This document shows, in pieces, positions 39,170 through 51,080 of a stretch of DNA of 64,000 nucleotides. The stretch lies in the NCBI GenBank assembly GCA_034401795.1, contig CM067369.1, forward strand, positions 139,202,496 through 139,266,495. The letters run 5' to 3'. The stretch comes from Chaetoderma sp. LZ-2023a (lineage: Eukaryota; Mollusca; Caudofoveata; Chaetodermatida; Chaetodermatidae). The notes below the pieces were generated by a model that searched no databases, was not told the origin of the DNA, and saw only the letters and a list, made by a program, of their open reading frames with translations. Every line of letters begins with the position of its first letter. The stretch's first letter is position 1. Both the position numbers and the translations under genes were made by a program.

Positions 39170-40204
39170 CTACAAAAAATTATTTTAAACATTCAGTATT
39201 TAATTTTACATTTCACTTGAGTATGAGGGAATACCTTGAATAGAATTTGCTCATTTTCTAAAAATAGATATATCAATCCCATGGGTGACATTCCAAGTGA
39301 CCACTAAACATCTGTTATATACTGCCAACTCACTATTTGGGACAAATCATGAGCACCCAGTTATAAAGGCTTCTCACATCTCAATTACATTACTCTAATA
39401 AGGAAAGAAAGGAAACCATTGAAGAAACAAGTACATGTATCACCATTCATGTACCGTGTACATAAGAGTCAAAATATTTGTCACTGATATCGAGACTTTG
39501 CGCGTAAGAGCCATAAAGATATCTATATGTAATATGTGACAGGTACTGGGTCGGATTATTAAAATTCAATAGTGACATACACCTGGACAACTCGTTGTAA
39601 CAGGTAACTCGTATCGTTTATAAATACATGTAGCAATTATTTGAATAAAAGGCTATTTATAAATCACAGTTTTCCATCAAGGTGCTAGGAACCAACAATG
39701 GGTGTAACATTCACAATTTTATTTAGCACATTAACTAAATCTACATGTATGTCATTGCATTCTGAATTAGATTGATCATTCGATGAAGTGTTACAGTGCT
39801 AATAGACCAGATATAGAAAATTATATTATACCAGTGATATTAAATATAATGCTTTTAATTGTGACCATTAGAGCCTTGTGAGGTCAAGAATGACGATTCT
39901 GGTAGAGTCCAGCACAACGAACAATAGGACTACATGTATCTACATTAATCACAACGTATAAGCCGCCCAGGCTGGAAGTTATTCGTTTGATTGGCATCTA
40001 TCGAGTCGCTGATTACAGGTCCCATTCACACCATATCTAGGCCGCTTTTATTTCTAATCAGTCATTATTGGTAACTTCCCAGGCTTTTACACCAGTACCC
40101 AATTATACTCCTGGGTGGAGGGAGGCGACGAGCAGTGAAGGGGATCGCATATGTTTCCAGCTATTGTCAGTTGGCTGAGCGGAAATGCGATCCTGTGGTC
40201 GCCG
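39170..40204. other. non-coding, probably 5' intron of the SET gene
   Basis: AT-rich with no exon recognised. Confidence 0.35.
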
Positions 40205-40861
40205 GTTTCACAGGCCACTATGAAAACATGCAAAGTTTTGAGGACTTTACACACCTCAATTTCTTTACAACTCAATGCTTCCCATTGAAGAGCCTCGAGT
40301 ACTACCATTCACGTATCTTGTTTGCCGATGTAGACCATATTCTGGGGGAGTATACAGCTATCAATTGCAACAAAGACAAATGTCTTGTTTTAATGATTGG
40401 GGACGGGGGGGATCACAACCTTCCAGATCATACAACACAAACATTTGCGAGGAATTGACATTCTTCAAGTTCATTACTACAAAAGACTTTGCTATTGAAA
40501 ATTTTATACAGACATTTAAGTACCATTCTTCATGAATCTTTTGTAGCCTGGATGAACGAGATTGTCAAGCCTAAAAGTTTTATTTTCATGATTCATGTCA
40601 ATCTCAAGCACTACATGTATGCCCATACACACTTATGAGGACTTTACATACATCAGCTCCATTGTTGCAAGAGACATTGCTATTGAAATATGTGAAAAGA
40701 CATGCTTATCACCAATCATGTATCAGGTGTGACTGAGGTGAAACAGATTTGTATGATTTTAAACTGCACCAAAACCAGTGATATGATCATGATTCAAGTG
40801 AACCTCAACCACTATGCCCAAACACACTTGTGAGGAGTTTACACACCTCAATTCCACACAC

Positions 40862-40945
40862 ACTTGTGAGGACTACAATGTCTAGTGAAGACATTAGTAC
40901 CATCCGTCAGGTGAGGACTTTAGACACCTTAATTCCATTGTTGTA
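40862..40945. repeat. 75-bp subunit array, left piece
   Basis: One to two subunits up to ATTCCATTGTTGTA, where copy C is inserted. The array resumes at 47977 with AAATACAATG. Confidence 0.8.
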
Positions 40946-40987
40946 TAAACGAAATCAAGGATTTCTTTTTTCACGAGAGAGTTGATA

Positions 40988-41172
40988 CTTACCTCCCTAA
41001 TACTTTTGATATTGCTAAATATCGGCTTTCACTCAATAAACACTCAGATTAAAACAGTTAGGTGCCCCTACTGGGCAGGGAGTCAGAGCGTAGTCTGGCG
41101 GATGCCAGCCCCACCACCGCGCATGCGCAGACTAGCACTTCCTCTGACTAATTTATTGGCTGATACACATGC
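40988..41172. repeat. left terminal inverted repeat of copy C
   Basis: The complement of 47780-47960. It carries GCGCATGCGC at 41119-41128 and CACTTCC after it. Confidence 0.88.
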
Positions 41173-41229
41173 AACTATTAAGAGCCTGAAGACCGAGCCT
41201 CTGTGGGGTGGAGAGGCCGGGTCCGTATC

Positions 41230-41330
41230 TAGGGAGGTAAGTATCAACTCTCTCGTGAAAAAAGAAATCCTTGATTTCGTTTATTTCACATCAAGAGTAT
41301 ACTTACCTCCCTAATACTTTTGATATTGCC
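41230..41330. repeat. internal complementary region of copy C
   Basis: The complements of the left end (to 41283) and the right end (from 41284) meet as CGTTTA|TTTCAC. Confidence 0.88.
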
Positions 41331-41861
41331 AGAATTCGACAGTGAATTCGGCGGGAGGGAGGCGAGGTCAAAAGACCAGCTCATCCCTATACGCTTTTCT
41401 GCGTTTAAGGCACTTAAACTTCTGAAACTGTATGAAAAAACAGTCAGGATTTGACTAGCCATCGGATAACACCACCGATGTATGAGAGATGACCGAATGT
41501 CATATGCGCTCCCCCCCCCCCTCCTTCCTGGGAGGAAGAGTCGAATGACCTCAATGTCCTATACGCTCTCTACGTACAAGTGCCATGTACTACAGGACAG
41601 AGACGAAAAAGCTCCCTTTTCGTATACTCTCAACAATGAACCACATAAATACACAAAACCACCATCATATTAATAACGGGTAACGTGACAAGACAATCAA
41701 CAATGGACAACCCATGCACAAGACTGACCTTGTTGAAAAGGCTGCTGACATCATCTTCCCATTGGTGAAGAATGATGCAGTCCCAAAAAAGTGGTTGTTT
41801 CCAGAAATTAATTGTGAAATATATAAGCAATGAGGAAACCTCATCAAAAATATAAACCTAG
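41331..41861. other. 3' untranslated part of copy C
   Basis: Non-coding, with a C-run near 41511. No gene is seen. Confidence 0.5.
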
Positions 41862-42960
41862 TTATTTTTTCAAAATCGACAAGGCGAGAGGATTAGAGGT
41901 GTCACGGAGATAATGGTCTGTAAAACTTGACTCACAGTGCCACTGAGCCACCGACATAATATCATCCACAGGGACCCCATTAAATAGGGCAGTGGATGTC
42001 ACTACGCCGCGGACACTGTGAGCCTTGGCCACGTCAACCTGCTTCCCGGTGGCGGATTTATGACAAAACTGAATGCATTCTACAATCCACCTGGAAATGG
42101 TGTCCTTAGAAGCCCTGCCATGGGGTTCAATATATGACAACCATAACGCCGACTGGTCGGTGCGCCACTCCGATGTACGTTGTTTGTACCGGAGAAGCGC
42201 CCGGACGGGACACCATGCTTTAGAATTAGGATCATATCTAGTTAAAGCAGGCAAATCAATAGGTTGACCTGGATATTTCAACGACTGATTCTTAGCCAAG
42301 AAATTAATCCTAGGTAGCAGCTTAAGGCCTTCCCCTGAAACCACAAAACGGTCATCCTCGGCTGATAAGGCATGAATTTCACTTCTACGCCTAGCCGAGG
42401 CCGCAGCAATTAAAAACACAGTCTTCAGTGTTAATAGTTTCATAGAAATGGAACTAAGTGGTTCAAAAGGCTTATCACCTAGTACTTGAAGCACTAGCGA
42501 TAAACTCCAAGACGGAATCACAGGGGGATTCCTTGGTCTTAGATTGCCCATGCCTTTAATTAATACATTTAATGTATTTACTTCATCACTTCCCCTCTTA
42601 GCCAAGCAAGGAATAACAGACATTAAAGCTGACTTATAACCAGCAATAGAGTTAGGCTTGAGGCTATAGGCATCATACAGGTGACAGAGGAAATCAGCTA
42701 CTACCTGAATAGATGAATCCATTGGATCAATACATCTTTTTGGGCACCATTCTGCAAATCTGTTGATTTTATAATTATATGCTCTGGAGGTTGACCCCCT
42801 CCTGGCTTTGGCCATAAACATGGCTGCTTGCTCAGAAAAGCCCTCCTTAATTCTAGATTCCTTGACAACATCCACGCAGTCAATCTGAACATTGACGGAT
42901 TGTTGTGAAGGGCCTTGCCCTGAAAGATAATGTCGTCCATCAGAGGCAGAGGAACCGGAT
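41862..42960 (-). pseudogene. copy C tyrosine recombinase region
   Basis: Nearly identical to the copy B recombinase, with ASARRRSEIHALSAE, HSVRGVVTSTALF and DHYLRDTSNPLALS all present. The domain itself reads open here, but the element's long frames as a whole are broken. Confidence 0.8.
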
Positions 42961-44880
42961 TGCAGACCAGAAGGTCCAGCAGATCCGTATACCATGATCG
43001 GCTTGGCCAATCCGGGGCGATCAGAAGCACTTGGCATTCCTCTTGCCTGATTTTCTGAAGAATTTTTGGAATCAGGATTGCTGGAGGGAATGCGTATGCA
43101 TACATTCTCCCCCCCCCCCCCCCCCCTGATAGCTAACGCATCTGTTGCGAAAGCGCTTGAACCCGGAATCGGAGAGACGTACGTCGTCATCTTCGCATTC
43201 TTCTTCGTTGCGAACAAATCGATGTTGGGTTTCCCCCAATGGTCGAACAGACGATCCGCCACACATTGATTTAGTTGCCATTCCGTGGGTAAAACACTCA
43301 TCCTCTGGCTCAATGAGTCTGCTAGCAGATTTAACCTTCCCGGAATATGAACTGCTTTCAAGGTAATCTGGTGATCCAGGCACCAACAAAGCAGTCCCCA
43401 TGTCATCATACAGAGACTGGGCGACTTCGTTCCGCCCTGGCGGTTTATGTAAGTCACAACTGTTGAGTTGTCTGAACGAATAAGAACAATCTTGCCCTGA
43501 ACTTTCTGTAAGAAATGTTCCAGGCCCAGGACTACTGCTCTTAGCTCCAGTAGATCTATATGTTCCCTTGACTGTTCCAGATTCCAAAGCCCTGATATCG
43601 TGGATTCTTCCAGGCAAGCTCCCCAGCCCTCCATCGATGCATCTGTATACACAGTCACCTGAGGGTGGGGAGGGGTTAGCATAACCCCCACCAAGAGATT
43701 CTCTGTGTCCAACCACCATTGCAGGTGATGAATCAGAGGCGCCAACACTGACACATTCGAGTCCAGCGAACCTGTACTCTGGGTCCATTGTGTCATGAGA
43801 AATAACTGGATCGGCCGCCTGCGTAAGGCGGCCTGAGGAATGACTGGTTCCAATGAAACCATCAACCCCAGCATTCTCAAGTAAACCCGTGCCAGGACAT
43901 GACGACTGTCGCACACTGACTGAATCAATGAGATGAGTTTCTGAACTCTCTCCTGAGTAGGAAAAACATATCCTGTCTCTAGATCGAAGAACATCCCCAG
44001 GTAAACAAAACTTCTGGGATGGAGTCAGCTCTGATTTTGGGAAATTGATCATCCAGCCCAAGTCTGTGAGAGTCTTCAAAACAATCTCCAGACTGGCCGA
44101 TAAACTTTCCTGGGTGTGCGCTTTCAACAGCCAGTCGTCTATGTACGTGTGGACTGCTATGCTTCTCCTGCGGAGGTATGCGGTGATCGCAAGAACCACA
44201 CGGGTGAAAACCCGAGGAGCCGTGGAAATTACGAAGGGTAACACCCTGAATTCCCACTGTCTGCCCTGGAATGCAAATCTCAGGAAGCGACGGAAACTCC
44301 TGTGTATGGGGATGTGGAAATAAGCGTCCTTCAAATCTATCGACGCTGTCCACATTCCCCTCTCTAACCCCGCCAACACCGAGCGCACAGTCTCCATCTT
44401 GAAACTGGGCGTCTCTATGAACTTGTTCAATGGCTTGAGGTTGAGAATTGGTCTCCACCCTCCGGTGTTTTTTGTTACTAAGAACAGGGTTGAATAGAAG
44501 CCCGGACATCTTTGTGCCGGCTGAATAGCTCCTTTTTGTATGAGGGAATTTATTTCCTCCTCGATACACAACCTTTGCTCTGGATCGCTCGGATTTGGAG
44601 TCCAGATCGGCACTAGAGACAGTCGCGATGGCGGGCCTGTCATCCAATCGGGATGATACCCGACTGAAAGCCATCGCAAGACTAAACGGTCCTGAGTTAA
44701 CCGTTCCCACTCTTGCATGTGGTCGGCTAGCCGGCCTCCCACCGGTCCACCTAGGGATAGAGGTGGACATAAGGAGTGTAAGAGCGGCACTGTCTCCCTT
44801 TGCCAGAAACACTGGAGCGGTTCTCACCGCGGTAACCGTCCCATCAGGAACGATTACCACGCCCAGATCCTCGCGCGCCA
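42961..44880 (-). pseudogene. copy C reverse transcriptase / RNase H region
   Basis: Same motifs as copy B (YIDDWLLKAH, YTDASMEGWGACLEE, RSDNSTVVTYINRQ, DLFATKKNAK). The frame is broken in a small number of places. Confidence 0.85.
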
Positions 44881-46870
44881 TGACCAGCACCGCGCGCACC
44901 GAGGCGCGGGCGGCTGCCTGGCTGACTGCGCCTGAGGAGCCTGCGCCCCCCTCGCTGCTGGCCGAATCGCACGCGGCCGAGGCCGACGCTGCGATGGTGG
45001 TTGGCCTCTGACCTGGCCACCACCACCTCGAGCCTGCAGGGGACGATACGCAGGGGGTGCGGCGCGAACGTTAGCACGACGAAGCACCTCAAACTGCTCG
45101 CGCAGCGCCCTCTGGTTATTTACCAGAGTAACCGTCTCCTGGAGGTGCCTACATCCCTCACCTCCAAAGAGACCAGGACCTGTCATAGGCGTACGCAGTA
45201 GCCTATTGTACAGGTCCTGGGACGAGCACAGATTGTCCAAGGCAAATGTGCGCCTTGCCCGGACACTCCTGGTCACCGCCCGCGTCATACAGTCCAGAGC
45301 CAGGTTGATACCATCCTGGATGGCTCGCTGGACTGTGACCGGACTTGGCTGGCGCGATGCGGATGCTGTTACTACCCCTTGTAACAGCTGGGAGACGTGG
45401 GACAGAGCGGCAATCGAAGCCCTCCCACTCTCCTCCGCATCACGCAACGCGGTATTTGCTGAACGCAACGCGTTCGAACACAAGACTCCCGTGTCAGAAC
45501 GGGAGCCTGGCCGTGCATCCTCACCCAAAGCCGCGCGGTCATCCACGCTCGGCTTAGGTACCACACCGTACCGCTGGTAATCCAGGGGCACGATGCGGCA
45601 ACGCCTGGCCACCTCGCGCGGGGCCTTCGCGAGACGTCCACTCAACTTAATGGACGTCTCCGCCGCCTCGAACAGCGGCAGAGAAGACATAGCGTTAGCA
45701 GTAGGCTTACCAGCTAACCACGGCCTGTGGTCACGCTGGCTAGCCGACTGCTCCACGGGCAGATCTGGTCTAACACTCACCAACCACTGGCAAGCGTCAG
45801 ACCAATCCTCCTCCGTGGCTAGCTGCGAGCGCTCTACAAGACGGGGGCCTTCGTCTTCCTCCTGAGCGCAAGCAACAGAGCTTGACGGCGGATACGCTGA
45901 TACCCCTGGCAAGCCAGGGAGAGCATGCGGGCCTGACAACACCGGCATGCTAATCTCACTGGCTTGACCAGGAGCAGGCGCCGTGGTAGAGCGCGGGGCA
46001 CATACCGCCCCACCACGGCCCTGGCCAGCACCAGCGACACTCTCGGCAAGCCGAGGTATGCGGTAACGCTGGCCCTCAGCGCCCAGGGCCACAGTCTAAA
46101 CCGTGGATTCTACCCCTGCGTGAGTAGAACCGTGGAATAAGTCGCCTGTATTCCCCGCGAGGGGTGCACAGACGTCATAATCCATGGCCACGTCCTCAGA
46201 CGGCGACCCCAACAGGTAATCCTCATCCTCCTGGCCAGACAGATCAGACTCCGGGTCAGCAAAGAGAGCTAACCCGGACTGGCCAGGGAAGGTGCCATAG
46301 GAGGTACTGGCACCCGTGGCGTGCGGATACCCCTGGACTGATAAGCAGCCCGCGGGTTCCAGCGACAACCGTCCACGGCCCCTCGGCGCGGCACTAAGCC
46401 TGCTGCCAGGGTCGTGGAACGCCCGCTCTAATGGGGCCACCTCTGAATCTTCGAACAACGGAAGCGTACTAAGGAAAGGTGATTCAGAGGTGGGGATTAC
46501 CTGCTCCGAAGCAGATGATGAGGACAGCAAAGGATTTGGTCCAGGAAGCATGCCACGAAGCACTCTGGAACCAAATCCTTTATTGTCCTCCTCATCTCTC
46601 CCAACATCTCGGTCCGGAAGGCCTCCATGTCCACCGCGGACGAGGCCTTCCTCTTACCCTTCTTACTCACACCCTCTCTTTTCTGCTTCTTCTTCTCCTC
46701 CTCCACCACCTTGTCCTTCGCCTGCAAGCACAAGAATTCGGACATTAGCTCGCCCCCCCAGTGCTTACATATCTCGCAATTAAGCAAGGGACCACAGGGG
46801 CTACACTGATAACAGAGATGAGGCACAAACTTGTCCTTCAAAAACCGTCCACAGGACGCACAACCAGGTC
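44854..46870 (-). pseudogene. copy C gag-like region
   Basis: Conserved core (RRTFALDNLC, GGEGCRHLQETVTLVNNQ), Arg/Gly-rich tail and Cys cluster (CYQCSPCGPLLNCEICKHWG). Broken in a few places. Confidence 0.8.
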
Positions 46871-47779
46871 TCTGAAACAGGGCAAAGGACGAGGAGTATG
46901 AGCAATCTAGTTAAGCTCAGAAACTCACCAACTCAAGAGAAGGAAATGATCACAAAGATCAATATTCATCAGAAAACCAGCTCTTTTTGGACAAACTTTA
47001 ATTGTTAATAAAGAGCAAGGCTGATTATGACGTCATTAATCCTATGACAGGAAAAAATCGATCCCCAACAAACATCCAAGTGCAAGGACGAATTGTATCT
47101 CTAACCAGAACATGTGCAGACTGGACATTTCGACTACACAACCATCAGATATATACTGATAACAATGGCAAATACTGTTAATTATCTCCCTTTCCTCTCT
47201 AAATAATTAACATCACCTCATATCAATAATTAGATACCTGACACTTTGTATAGACAAACCATCCAACGTGATGAACTGGAGCACTCCACCAACTGAACGC
47301 CTCTTAACTCTCTCCACCTCTAGGGGAAGGAATTGGATCAAGAGGGCAAAGTGAGAAGACCTTTATACTAGGCCTCCGACTCACTGGACATAAAATTTTT
47401 GGTTAGATAACCTAACAGTATTAGTAGGAAATGGAACCATGGTGGAGAGAAACAAACCCTCTCTGATGTGATGTCCATTACATATCGTCACACAGACCTG
47501 CGGACATAAACACAGAGAGATTAGTATTATATAGCACCTAGTTGAAATAAACCAACTAAACAAGGCGCTTATCACGGTAAACGCGAGTCCAGGAAACACA
47601 TTACACCGGGGAAAAAACTCGCTAATTTTACTAGAAGTCACCTGATTTAAAGGTCCTGGGCCCTCCTCTGGCGAAGTCATCCTTTCTGCCATCTTTATCA
47701 GGGATAATCACTTCCAAATTCACACAAAAAGACTATGAATTGAGTAAAGAAAAGCTCTAGCACAAAAACATGTGTAGAC
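46871..47779 (-). other. copy C leader with candidate leader exon
   Basis: Contains TGACGTCA at 47028-47035. A minus-strand MAE-type leader open stretch near 47641-47692 ends at CAG|GTGACTTC, as in B. Confidence 0.5.
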
Positions 47780-47960
47780 TCTCTGCCTATAAATTATCAA
47801 AGAGGAAGTGCTAGTCTGCGCATGCGCGGTGGTGGGGCTGGCATCCGCCAGACTACGCTCTGACTCCCTGCCCAGTAGGGGCACCTAACTGTTTTAATCT
47901 GAGTGTTTATTGAGTGAAAGCCGATATTTAGCAATATCAAAAGTATTAGGGAGGTAAGTA
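47780..47960. repeat. right terminal inverted repeat of copy C
   Basis: AGAGGAAGTG followed by GCGCATGCGC at 47818-47827. The element ends GTGAAA at 47976. Confidence 0.88.
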
Positions 47961-47976
47961 TACTCTTGATGTGAAA

Positions 47977-48990
47977 AAATACAATGTCTAGTGAAGACAT
48001 TAGTACCATCCGTCATGTGAGGACTTTACACACCTCTATTCCTTTGTTGCAAAATACAATGTCTAGTGAAGACATTAGTACCATCCGTCATGTGAGGACT
48101 TTACACACTTCAAGTCCGTTGTTGTAAAATACAATGTCTAGAGAAGACATTAGTACCATCCGTCATGTGAGGACGTTACACACTTCAATTCCATTGTTGT
48201 AAAATACAATCCTATTGAAGACATTAAGTACCATCCGTCATGTGAGGACTTTACACACTTCAATTCCATTGTTGCAAAATACAATGTCTAGAGAAGACAT
48301 TAGTACTGTCCGTCATGTGAGGACTTTACACACCACAATTCCATTGTCATAAAATATAATGTCTAGTGAAGACATTAGTACCACCCGTCATGTGAGGACT
48401 TTACACACTTCAATTCTATTGTTGCAAAATACAATATCTAGTGAAGACATTAGTACCACCCGTCATGTGAGGACCTTACCCACCTCAATCCCATTGTCGT
48501 AAAATACAATATCTAGTGAAGACATTAGTACCACCCATCATGTGAGGACTTTACAGACTTAAATTCCATTGTTGTAAAATACAAAGTCTAGTGAAGACAT
48601 TAGTACCATCCGTCATGTGATGACTTTACACACCTCAATTCCATTGTTGTAAAATACAATGTCTAGGGAAGACATTAGTACCACCCATCATGTGATGACT
48701 TTACAGACTTAAATTCCATTGTTGTAAAATACAAAGTCTAGTGAAGACATTAGTACCATCCGTCATGTGAGGCCTTTACACACCTCAATTCCATTGTTGA
48801 AAAATACAATGTCTAGTGAAGACATTGGTACCATCCGTCATGTGAGGACTTTACACACCTCAATTCCATTGTTGCAAAATACAATGTCTAGTGAAGACAT
48901 TACTACCATCCGTCATGTGAGGACTTTACACACCTCAATTCCAATGTTGCAAAATACAATGTCTAGTGAAGACATTAGTACTGCCCGTCA
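47977..48990 (+). repeat. 75-bp subunit array 1 (about 13 units)
   Basis: Units of the type ACAATGTCTAGTGAAGACAT, then TAGTACCATCCGTCATGTGA, then GGACTTTACACACCTCAATT, then CCATTGTTG. A unit is 25 codons. Many units here carry TTGTTGTAAAAT, which puts a TAA in the frame that stays open in the other arrays. Confidence 0.85.
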
Positions 48991-49954
48991 GGTATTTTTT
49001 GTGGATGAAGTGGACCATATTTATTATACCATAAACTGCACCCATCAAATTCAGAATGACACTTCATTATTTGGGTTGGTTGGGGATCACAATCATAAAC
49101 ATATTGAATACAGTTGGAGGAGTTTACAACCTCTATTTCCTTATCCCATCAACCCATATGTTTAGCTGAAATGAACCACATTTGTGAGTACAATAGCATT
49201 ATAAACTGAATCATAGTGAAAAGAAAGCTATTCATAATTGGTGGGGGATCAGGGATGATCATACATATACATGTAGATGCTCATTATGAAAACATGCAAA
49301 CTTGTGAGGACTTTACACACTTCAATTTTTTTACCGCAACTCAATGCTTCCTATTTTAGAGCCTCGAGTACCACCATACACGTATCTTGTTTGCCGAGGT
49401 GGACCATATTCTGGGAGGGGGGGGGGGGGGGGGAGAAGAGTATACGACTATCAATTGCAACAAAGACAAATGTCTTGTTTTAATGATTGAGGGTGGGGGG
49501 AGGGGGGATCACAACCATCCAGATCACACACACAACACACATTTGCGAGGAATTTACATGCTTCAACGTCATTATCACAACAGACGTTGCTATTGAAAAT
49601 TTTTTACACAGACACCTAAGTACCATTCTTCATGTAGCCTTTGTAGCCTGGATGAAAGAGATTGTGAAGGCTAAAAGTATTAGTTTCATGATTCATGTCA
49701 ATCTCGAGCACGACTTTACACACCTCAATTCCATAACACTTGTGAGGACTTTACACACCTCAATTCCATTGTTGCAAGAGACATTGCTATTGAAACATGT
49801 GAAAAGACATGAGTATCACCAATCATGTATCTGGTGTGACTGAGCTGAAACAGATTTGTAGGATTTTAAACTGCAACAAAGCCAGTGTTATGATCATGAT
49901 TCAGATGAACCTCAACTACCATGCCCATACACACCTGTGAGGACTTTACACACT
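48991..49954. repeat. macrosatellite spacer 1
   Basis: The unique part of the higher-order unit, with a 17-G run at 49417-49433. It is repeated after 50400, 54698 and 56030. No gene is seen. Confidence 0.75.
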
Positions 49955-50390
49955 TCAATTCCATTGTTGCAAAATACAATGTCTAGTGAAGACATTAGTA
50001 CCACCCGTCATGTGAGGACTTTACACACTTCAATTCCTTTGTTGCAAAATATAATGTCTAGTGAAGACATTAGTACCATCCTTCATGTGAGGACTTTACA
50101 CTCCTCAATTCCATTGTTGCAAAATACAATGTCTAGTGAAGACATTAGTACAATGTACCACCTGTCATGTGAGGACTTTACACACTTCAATTCCATTGTT
50201 GCAAAATACAATGTCTAGTGAAGACATTAGTACCATCCTTCATGTAAGGACTTTACACACCTCAATTCCACTGTTGCAAAATACAATGTCTAGTGAAGAC
50301 ATTAGTACCATCAGTCATGCGAGGACTTTATACACCTCAATTCCATTGTTGCAAAATACAATGTCTAGTGAAGACATTAGTACTGCCCGT
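49955..50390 (+). repeat. 75-bp subunit array 2 (about 6 units)
   Basis: Units mostly of the TTGTTGCAAAAT type, open in the 25-codon frame (core IPLLQNTMSSEDIST). One unit has an extra ACAATGTACC segment that changes phase. Confidence 0.85.
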
Positions 50391-50782
50391 CAGGTATTTT
50401 TTGTGGATGAAGTGGACCATATTTATGAGGACTGTAGGACCATAAACTGCACCCATCAAATTCAGAATGACACTTCATTATTTGGGTTGGTTGGGGATCA
50501 CAATCATAAACATATTGAATACAGTTGGAGGAGGTTACACCCTCTATTTTCTTATCCCATCAACCCATATGTTTAGCTGAAATGAACCACATTTGTGAGT
50601 ACTACAGCATTATAAACTGAATCATAGTGAAAAGCAAGCTATTCATAATTGGTGGGGGACCAGGGATGATCATACATGTTCATGTAGATGCTCATTATGA
50701 AAACATGCAAACTTGTGACGACTTTACACACAATTTTTTTACCGCAACTCAATGCTTCCTATTTTAGAGCCTCGAGTACCAC
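50391..50782. repeat. macrosatellite spacer 2, cut by the LINE
   Basis: Repeats 48991 onward and stops at CTCGAGTACCAC, where the LINE is inserted. Confidence 0.8.
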
Positions 50783-50816
50783 TTCTTCTTCGTCTTCTTC
50801 TTTTCGATCGCTGGTA

Positions 50817-51080
50817 TCACACTTGGAGAGCCGTTCTCAAGATGAAATCTGTGGTTTTCTGCAGTTCTTCCACAGGCCCATACAGCTTTTCAAGAAAAGA
50901 GGTTGACAAAGGCCAAATCTCTTCTCTCAGCAGCTGATACGTACTGCAACATTGAAGTATGTGCTCTGTGGTCTGTTCTGCTTCTCCACAAGGACAAGCG
51001 GGCAATGTCGTAAGGTGGAACCGCCTGTACATGTGTTGGTTTAGTCTGTTATGTCCAGTTCTGAGACGAAAAATGGTCAC
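50817..51080 (-). pseudogene. LINE ORF2 C-terminal Cys/His segment
   Basis: Encodes RLRTGHNRLNQHMYRRF and the motif CPCGEAEQTTEHILQCC, the C-x-C-x8-H-x4-C tail usual after RNase H in I-type LINEs. It is in a different frame from the main ORF, so a frameshift lies at about 51080. Confidence 0.8.

Larger units (their letters stand above)
40946..47976 (-). mobile_element. DIRS1-like retrotransposon copy C (broken, recent)
   Basis: 7,031 bp with termini TAAACG and GTGAAA, inserted between ...CATTGTTGTA and AAATACAATG of the satellite with no duplication or loss. It is very close to copy B, and its terminal repeats are near-identical, so the insertion is recent. It contains gag, RT/RNase H and recombinase regions, with a few breaks. 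Confidence 0.95.
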
